Assembly: GCA_030248135.1 (NCBI GenBank) | Contig: JASANC010002908.1 | Span: 1-64,000 of the forward strand | Length of the DNA stretch: 64,000 bases | Reading direction: 5' to 3' | Source of the DNA: Theristus sp. LFF4_11 | Lineage: Eukaryota > Nematoda > Chromadorea > Monhysterida > Xyalidae | Shown: positions 58,901-64,000 of the stretch, piece after piece | Position numbering within the stretch: position 1 is the first letter of the stretch | Layout of the letters: every line of letters begins with the position of its first letter | Notes under the pieces: model-generated | Told to the model about the DNA's origin: nothing | The model's database searches: none | The model's input: only the letters and a program-made list of their open reading frames with translations | Made by a program: the position numbers and the translations under genes

Positions 58901-59666
58901 CTGGAGGCTGAGGCGGTGGACCATACGCTTGAGGCGGAGGCGGAGGCGGAAGAGGAGCAGGTGGTTGAGGAATAGGTGCTGGTGATTGAGGAGGTGCACC
59001 ATACGCCTGTTGAGGTGGTGGCGGTAGCGGTGCTGGAGGCTGCGGTGGTGGACCATAAGCCTGTTGAGGTGGTGGCGGTAGCGGTGCTGGAGGCTGCGGT
59101 GGTGGACCATAAGCCTGTTGAGGTGGTGGCGGTAGCGGTGCTGGAGGCTGCGGTGGTGGACCATAAGCCTGTTGAGGTGGTGGCGGTAGCGGTGCTGGAG
59201 GCTGCGGTGGTGGACCATACGCCTGTTGAGGTGGTGGCGGTAGCGGTGCTGGAGGCTGCGGTGGTGGACCATATGCTTGCTGCTGCGGCGGATGAGGGGC
59301 TGGAGGCTGAGGAAGAGGTGCTGGAGGCTGTGGTGGAGGACCATATGCTTGTGGCGGTGGTGGATGAGCTTCAGGAATTGGTGCTGGCGGCGCGGGAGGT
59401 GCCGGCGGAAAATGGAATGATTGCTGCGCAATAGGAGCAGGAGGTTGAGGTAATGGATGATGATGTATCGGCGCTGGGGGCTAAAATTGAACCTTTGTTA
59501 ATTTTTGTAAATTGAAATAAATTTAAAATGCTTTAATTACTGCCAACTAATAAACTGATATACAGATTTGCTGAACAAAACTGAGCAAAACACTTACATG
59601 TGGTGGCCATTGGTTTGAGGCAATGGCCGTATAAATTAAAGCGCCGAATACGATCAAAAAATTCAT
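55399..59666 (-). CDS. Secreted proline-rich PAN/Apple-TSP1 protein, paralogue C
   Basis: Ten exons in transcript order: 59666-59598, 59474-58139, 57987-57744, 57597-57515, 57341-57214, 56869-56698, 56487-56327, 56234-56082, 55954-55810, 55592-55399. They join in frame to 894 codons. Signal peptide M-N-F-L-I-V-F-G-A-L-I-Y-T-A-I-A-S. One 1,336-nt exon encodes 445 residues of tandem Pro-rich repeats (Y-G-P-P-P-Q-P-P-A-P-L-P). PAN1 (470-550; F-D-R-Q-T-G-I-T-C-E-E-C) is followed by a short Pro/Glu/Thr linker, PAN2 (579-678), PAN3 (679-782; F-D-C-R-S-G-M-F-Y, A-N-C-L-L-N-S-E-T) ending in R-R-R-S-R-R-R-R, a TSP1-like module (783-830; W-T-M-W-D-S-C) and a terminal module K-R-C-P-H-G ... P-I-D-C-P. 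All phases downstream of the Pro-rich part equal those of gene B. An extracellular matrix or cuticle role is inferred. A TTATTTCAG acceptor-like site lies 27 nt before the ATG. Confidence 0.85.
57020..57197. mobile_element. MITE with CAGTCGAACTCTAAAT ends, copy 2
   Basis: A 178-bp element whose left end CAGTCGAACTCTAAAT mirrors the right end AGTTCGACTG. It contains a second inverted pair (TGGTTGGTGATCACGTGATG). It lies in the gene C intron 56870-57213, and related units occur in gene B introns. Confidence 0.6.
59008..59275 (-). repeat. 54-bp coding tandem repeat in gene C, five copies
   Basis: On the plus strand the unit begins TGTTGAGGTGGTGGCGGTAG and repeats every 54 bp with only silent or single-base changes. 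It encodes an 18-residue block Q-A-Y-G-P-P-P-Q-P-P-A-P-L-P-P-P-P-Q. The near-identity suggests recent expansion or ongoing homogenisation. Confidence 0.85.
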
Positions 59667-62600
59667 GTTTGTAACTGGTTTACCAAGGTAACCCTGAAAT
59701 AAGATTACTTATTGCAACAATAAAACTTGACAAATAAGCATTTTTAAAGCGAAATTGTGGCAGGTGTTTTGAAACAAAACGTCTTTTGTTAACGTCGTTT
59801 ATTATTGAGTTGCTCTCTAACTGACATGACGACCTTGGCGTATTTTAATATGTTCGCGCTGGATAACATTTAAATAACCCAGTTGTCATTGTTCAGACCC
59901 GATGCAGTAATACTTTAAAAGTCACTGTCCACACGACCGATAACATGGCCGTTTCGCTGTGCGATTCCGCCGGCCCAATTTTTTCGCTTACGACTGAAAA
60001 GTGCGATTGCGCAAACAACACGGAACATGGCGACACACGCGATGTGTGCGTAAATGCAGCGAGTATTCCATTGCTGACGAGTGTACCTCGTCCACCATGT
60101 TTTTGTTTGACGTTTTCTGTAAAAAGTTAACCGCCCATGTCTTTCGCCATGTTTCAGTAGAACTGGTGCACATCAAACGGATAACTATATTCATTCGTTC
60201 ATCAGTTACATATGCAGTTATTTTAGCGTCCGATTTCTTGAACACTGTACACCTGTTTTACTCTTGCAGTGTGAGACAACAACACCAGACAAAAAAACGC
60301 CCGTGTGATAGTTACGTACGACGCATGTCGCAGCCATATGAATAACACATTTCCGTGTTACCACTGCATACTGCACAGCGTAACATAAAACTAATTTTTA
60401 TCCCCGGTATTAATTTTGCTTTGTTTCTGCCGAACCAGTTCTATACTTACATATGAGCAGCCACGCTGATGCGCTCAAGCGTATGTGCGATATCATTGCC
60501 AAGACAATATCCGGCAACGAATAGCATCAAAAGAAACACCCTGTCAATAACATCTGAACAATACATGTGTGTAAAACTAAACACACCGATATTTCCGGTT
60601 GTTACTATTTGATGGCGACATGTTGACACAGTTTCTGCTGTGAACAATGTGCCTCTCTGCGTATAGTGGAACGTTTTTTACGACCCGATGATCTCAGGTC
60701 AACTGTCAGGTGCAAGGGCAAGCGTGATTATACAGGTTTAAAAATTTCGACTAATCCGGTATCAAATGTATATTCATGAGAACCGAGATCTATATACACG
60801 CATAACAATAGTGAGCCCTGATCACAACAATAACTGATCGACTTTCATGAATGAAATACTTTTGTGATTGTCATTAATGTAACGTGTGTACAGCTGGGCA
60901 CAGCGGACAACGGAAACCAGAAAACAAACAACAAATGTTTTTAAAAAAACTTTTCGTCCGCAGTTTATCGCTCATCTGATATGTTTTTTGCAGATTTTTA
61001 AAGCGACTATTCGCCGCCAAATGGTCAGCTGAACGACTACTAGTGATAGCAGTGTATAAATTTCAAGAGGATGGTTTTCGTTGTTGCAATGCGCATTACG
61101 TCACGTTATGTCGGTGTGGACTCCTTCAGTACACAATGTACATATACGTGGAGAAATATGCAATTCCGATACTGATATACGTCGTCGAAACGAGACTAAC
61201 GGCAAAAATGCCAGCGCATCCTTTCTTCAAAAACAACATTCTGTTTTTGTTGTTGTAGATCGCGGGCGCATGCACATGTGCAATAATTTCGAGCGTTTAA
61301 AGATGTACACATGTACCCGGTCAAGTGAGTATGTATGTGTGTGTTTTTAAACGGTTCATGAAATGAGAACACAGCCAACACATCTCAGTGAAAATCGCCA
61401 ACACACATCGCGATTACATGGCTGACAGCAACGAAATCCGATGAACTCAATCAATGTATTCTCCATCGAGAGCGCCGATGCCGCTGGGCTGCTCCCAATG
61501 CAAACGAAAACATAGTTTCGTGAAAAAACGGTTTTAATTAATTGCAGACAAACTTGACTTAATACAGTCGACGTATGTGATTTCAATCATTCGATTGATA
61601 CAATGTAATTGATGTTTTTATGGCCATTTCATCAAATTCCCGATAATTTTCCAATAGAACTTACTGGGTCGGAAAATCACTTCGACTCGTTTACTAAACC
61701 CATTGTGGTATATGTGATATTTACGAATTTGTTGGCGAATATGGAGTCTTGAAGAATGTGTTGCCAATTTTCGACGCTTTTTCATGCCCTGTTAATGCAA
61801 ATGACTTGCGCAGCGCATTAGCGACTTCAGCATTTGTTTGTTATTTTCGAAATTCGATAAGTAATGCAATTTGCCAACAATGTACGTTACGTCCGTGTTT
61901 GGAAAAACTGTCGGCAAACTTTCTATTTCCTTTAATTTTTAAGAAAAATGACAAATCAGCAGACTCTAAACACGCTAAAAAAATTCACCATTTACTGGCC
62001 AGATATCTTTTATTTTGTTGCCGACTCAATGCGCGCATACAGTCCGTCTGGAAAATATATGCAACATCATGCAATGACCAACCAATCAGCGCTGAGAATC
62101 TCTCATGACTAAAGGCGCGTTTAGCAATTAGTTTTTCGTGCATACGCACGGAACGCACGTCGTTCTAAATGCGGAGAGCAAACAGTCGTTTCGTTTAAGT
62201 CACACGACAAAACTGAAAACTGCGCACCGCATTTAGAACGACTGAAGTGCTGTGCGTATACACGAAGAACTAATTCGCGTGGGCAAAGTCTTGTGGGATG
62301 TCCGCACGTGCGGACGGACAAGCTTGCGCACGGGATTTAGAAATCGTGCAGTGTCCGTCACAAGACTGTTGTGCTAAACGCGCTGTAACCAATCAGCGCC
62401 GAGAATTGCTATGACCAACCAATCACTACCGTCTGCTCTGGCCATTGTGGTTTCGATTGGGCTGTGCAGCCCAGGCCTTGTAGCACTGACCAGCCTAGGG
62501 GTACGTGGTGTGCGCTTACCAGGCGAAACCGCAAGAAACAGTGATTGCACGTTGTAAATTCACGAACCAAACACAATTGAAAAAAAGCACATACCGTGGA

Positions 62601-64000
62601 TAACGCCATTATAACTACACTGCCAATCACGCGAGACCGCAACACAGCTGCAAAACCGATCTTCAAAAAAAAACAATCTGCTTCTCAAAAAATGCAAAAA
62701 AACTATCTATTGCACAAAGCAAACAGAAGAACGCAAAAGCAAAGCATACCAAAATAGCAACACGGACGCTTGCCAGCAAAACCCAAGTTGGAAACACAGA
62801 AAAACACCGCTGTTTTCCTTTTCATTCATTTTATTTCCACAAAATTGTTTCAACAATCCATAATTGATGTCAACAAAAGATTTCAATTCAGAGCTGAACT
62901 CAAATAATTTTTCACAGGGCTCCGTAATTCTCGACACGATCTTGTAAACAACTGAACAAAGTTATGTAGTCCACAAATCATAAAATGAAACAACCAATGA
63001 ATTATCACAAACCCAACAAAAATAGCAAAACAATAGAATTGACAGTGCAATACAAACTGATAAAACAACCAGGTATTTCGAGCATTTTTATGTCCATGAC
63101 ATAAAGTACGTAAAGTACCGTTTCCCGTTGCCGTCATACGAATGAAAACGGTCTTAACGATTTGTGAAAAATTAAAAAAATGGCAGAAATTTGCGATTTG
63201 ATAAATTTTCATGCGTTTTTGGCAAGTTATCGATGTGTAACTTTTCTTCTACCTAGAACGAGGAACCCGATTCTTTATGCAACTCAAAAATTATAACGAA
63301 AATGACGTAGTACTTTATGCCAGTCAACCTTTGTGCCAGTGTGTTTGTCAGTGCGATATCTCAGCGTGGCACGTGTTTCACGTGACGGTGTTTCTTCGAC
63401 GAACACTATATCACAATAAAAACAAATATGTGATTAAGACTTTGTCTGCGAACTGCTTGTGGGCCGACTGATGCCCAGATCCGTCGTCGCCCTCGCTGTG
63501 ATCATCTCCTCCAAGTTTTTGTTGATTGTTTTCGTGATGGATTTTTGTTGTTTCAGCTGCAAAATGTCAAAAAAAACTGTTCAAAAAATGTTCGTGAAAA
63601 CCAAACTGAATCAGACTACAGACAAAAATCAGGGACACGCCTCAACAACAGCATTCGGTCGTTTCGCTCCCGCTATCACCCGCTTGCCCTTTTTTGCGCC
63701 ATGCTTAGCTTTTTTTGCGCTTGGACCCTTTTTCGTGCTTGGGGGCGCAGACACCTGCAATCAAAAAAAAACATTTTTGACAGGACGCACCGCACAACAA
63801 CACTGTCGCTCACATTCAGTTAGCTCTGTTGCACATGCACATTTCACAGTTTACATCCATGCTCGATTTGATGCACCAAGCCGTCTCATTACAGACACCA
63901 AATTAAATTCCACTGAGCACCGTTAAAAAAACAAATTTACAGAGTAAAAACCAGTTTTTACTAACCTTCTGTTTCATTTTGTGTTGCACCATTTTTCGCC
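59667..64000. other. Terminal 4.3 kb with no supported gene
   Basis: Apart from one MITE (62112-62384) the region shows only weak candidates. A minus-strand segment 60451-60527 has an excellent GTAAGT donor and a short hydrophobic start. A minus-strand segment 62596-62660 has a GTATGT donor. A plus-strand signal-peptide-like start lies at 63471. None can be extended to a second exon. The direct repeat ACCAATCAGCGC-GAGAAT occurs on both sides of the MITE (near 62078 and 62389). Confidence 0.4.
62112..62384. mobile_element. MITE with GGCGCGTTTAGCA ends
   Basis: Inverted ends AAGGCGCGTTTAGCAATTAG and TTGTGCTAAACGCGCT are present. An inner inverted pair around GCATTTAGAACGAC forms a second hairpin. 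The flanks carry a direct duplication of ACCAATCAGCGC plus GAGAAT. Confidence 0.55.

Noticed and set aside
58241..59434. Long plus-strand frames rich in Val, Glu, Ala and Trp opposite gene C
   Set aside because: They are antisense shadows of the proline-rich coding exon, which has a signal peptide, splice sites and paralogues.
60451..60527. Minus-strand 25-codon exon starting M-L-F-V-A-G-Y-C-L-G with a perfect GTAAGT donor
   Set aside because: No downstream exon could be found before gene C, which has its own signal-peptide exon. It could be a first exon of an unknown gene.
62596..62660. Minus-strand hydrophobic exon ending at a GTATGT donor
   Set aside because: No start codon context or partner exon; too short to support.
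63471..63926. Plus-strand frame starting M-P-R-S-V-V-A-L-A-V-I-I-S-S, signal-peptide-like
   Set aside because: The frame degenerates into low-complexity sequence after about 40 residues and no convincing intron was found. The gene, if real, may continue beyond the window.

Overview
This window is eukaryotic. It has many spliced genes with GT-AG introns, proline-rich secreted proteins with signal peptides, microsatellites, two satellites and deeply nested small DNA transposons. The proteins point to an animal, most likely a nematode: PAN/Apple-domain secreted proteins with the C-L-L-N-S motif style, a cysteine spacing like nematode antibacterial-factor (ABF) peptides, TTTTCAG-type acceptors, and acceptor-like sites only 16-29 nt upstream of several start codons. 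The species is not identifiable from sequence alone.

Layout. 1-8.9 kb is a transposon graveyard of hAT-like MITEs with intact 8-bp target duplications, MULE-like foldback elements, and a 104-base G run. 9.0-11.5 kb (+) is a three-exon mitochondrial release-factor-in-rescue gene (MTRFR/C12orf65 type, GGQ motif). 13.0-18.3 kb (-) is PAN/TSP gene A. 21.2-37.0 kb (+) is an 18-exon M13 (neprilysin-like) metallopeptidase with a type II membrane anchor and a SEA-like stem, reconstructed to 1,000 codons; its introns hold satellites, foldback elements and microsatellites. 37.9-47.9 kb (-) is PAN/TSP gene B (31 exons, about 20 of them phase-0 proline-rich micro-exons). 51.25-52.2 kb (+) is a small secreted cysteine-rich, ABF-like peptide. 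55.4-59.7 kb (-) is PAN/TSP gene C (10 exons). The last 4 kb holds no gene I can support.

Genes A, B and C are paralogues on the same strand with the same domain order and nearly the same intron phases: signal peptide, proline-rich region, PAN1, Thr/Pro linker, PAN2, PAN3 with a basic tail, a TSP1-like module, and a short C-terminal module with C-P-H-G and D-C-P. They look like extracellular matrix, cuticle or secretion proteins. A truncated copy of the gene C 3' region, with an orphan TSP1 exon, lies at 49.8-50.5 kb. All exon models were assembled by hand from splice sites, frame and paralogue comparison. Every model closes in frame, but none has transcript support.
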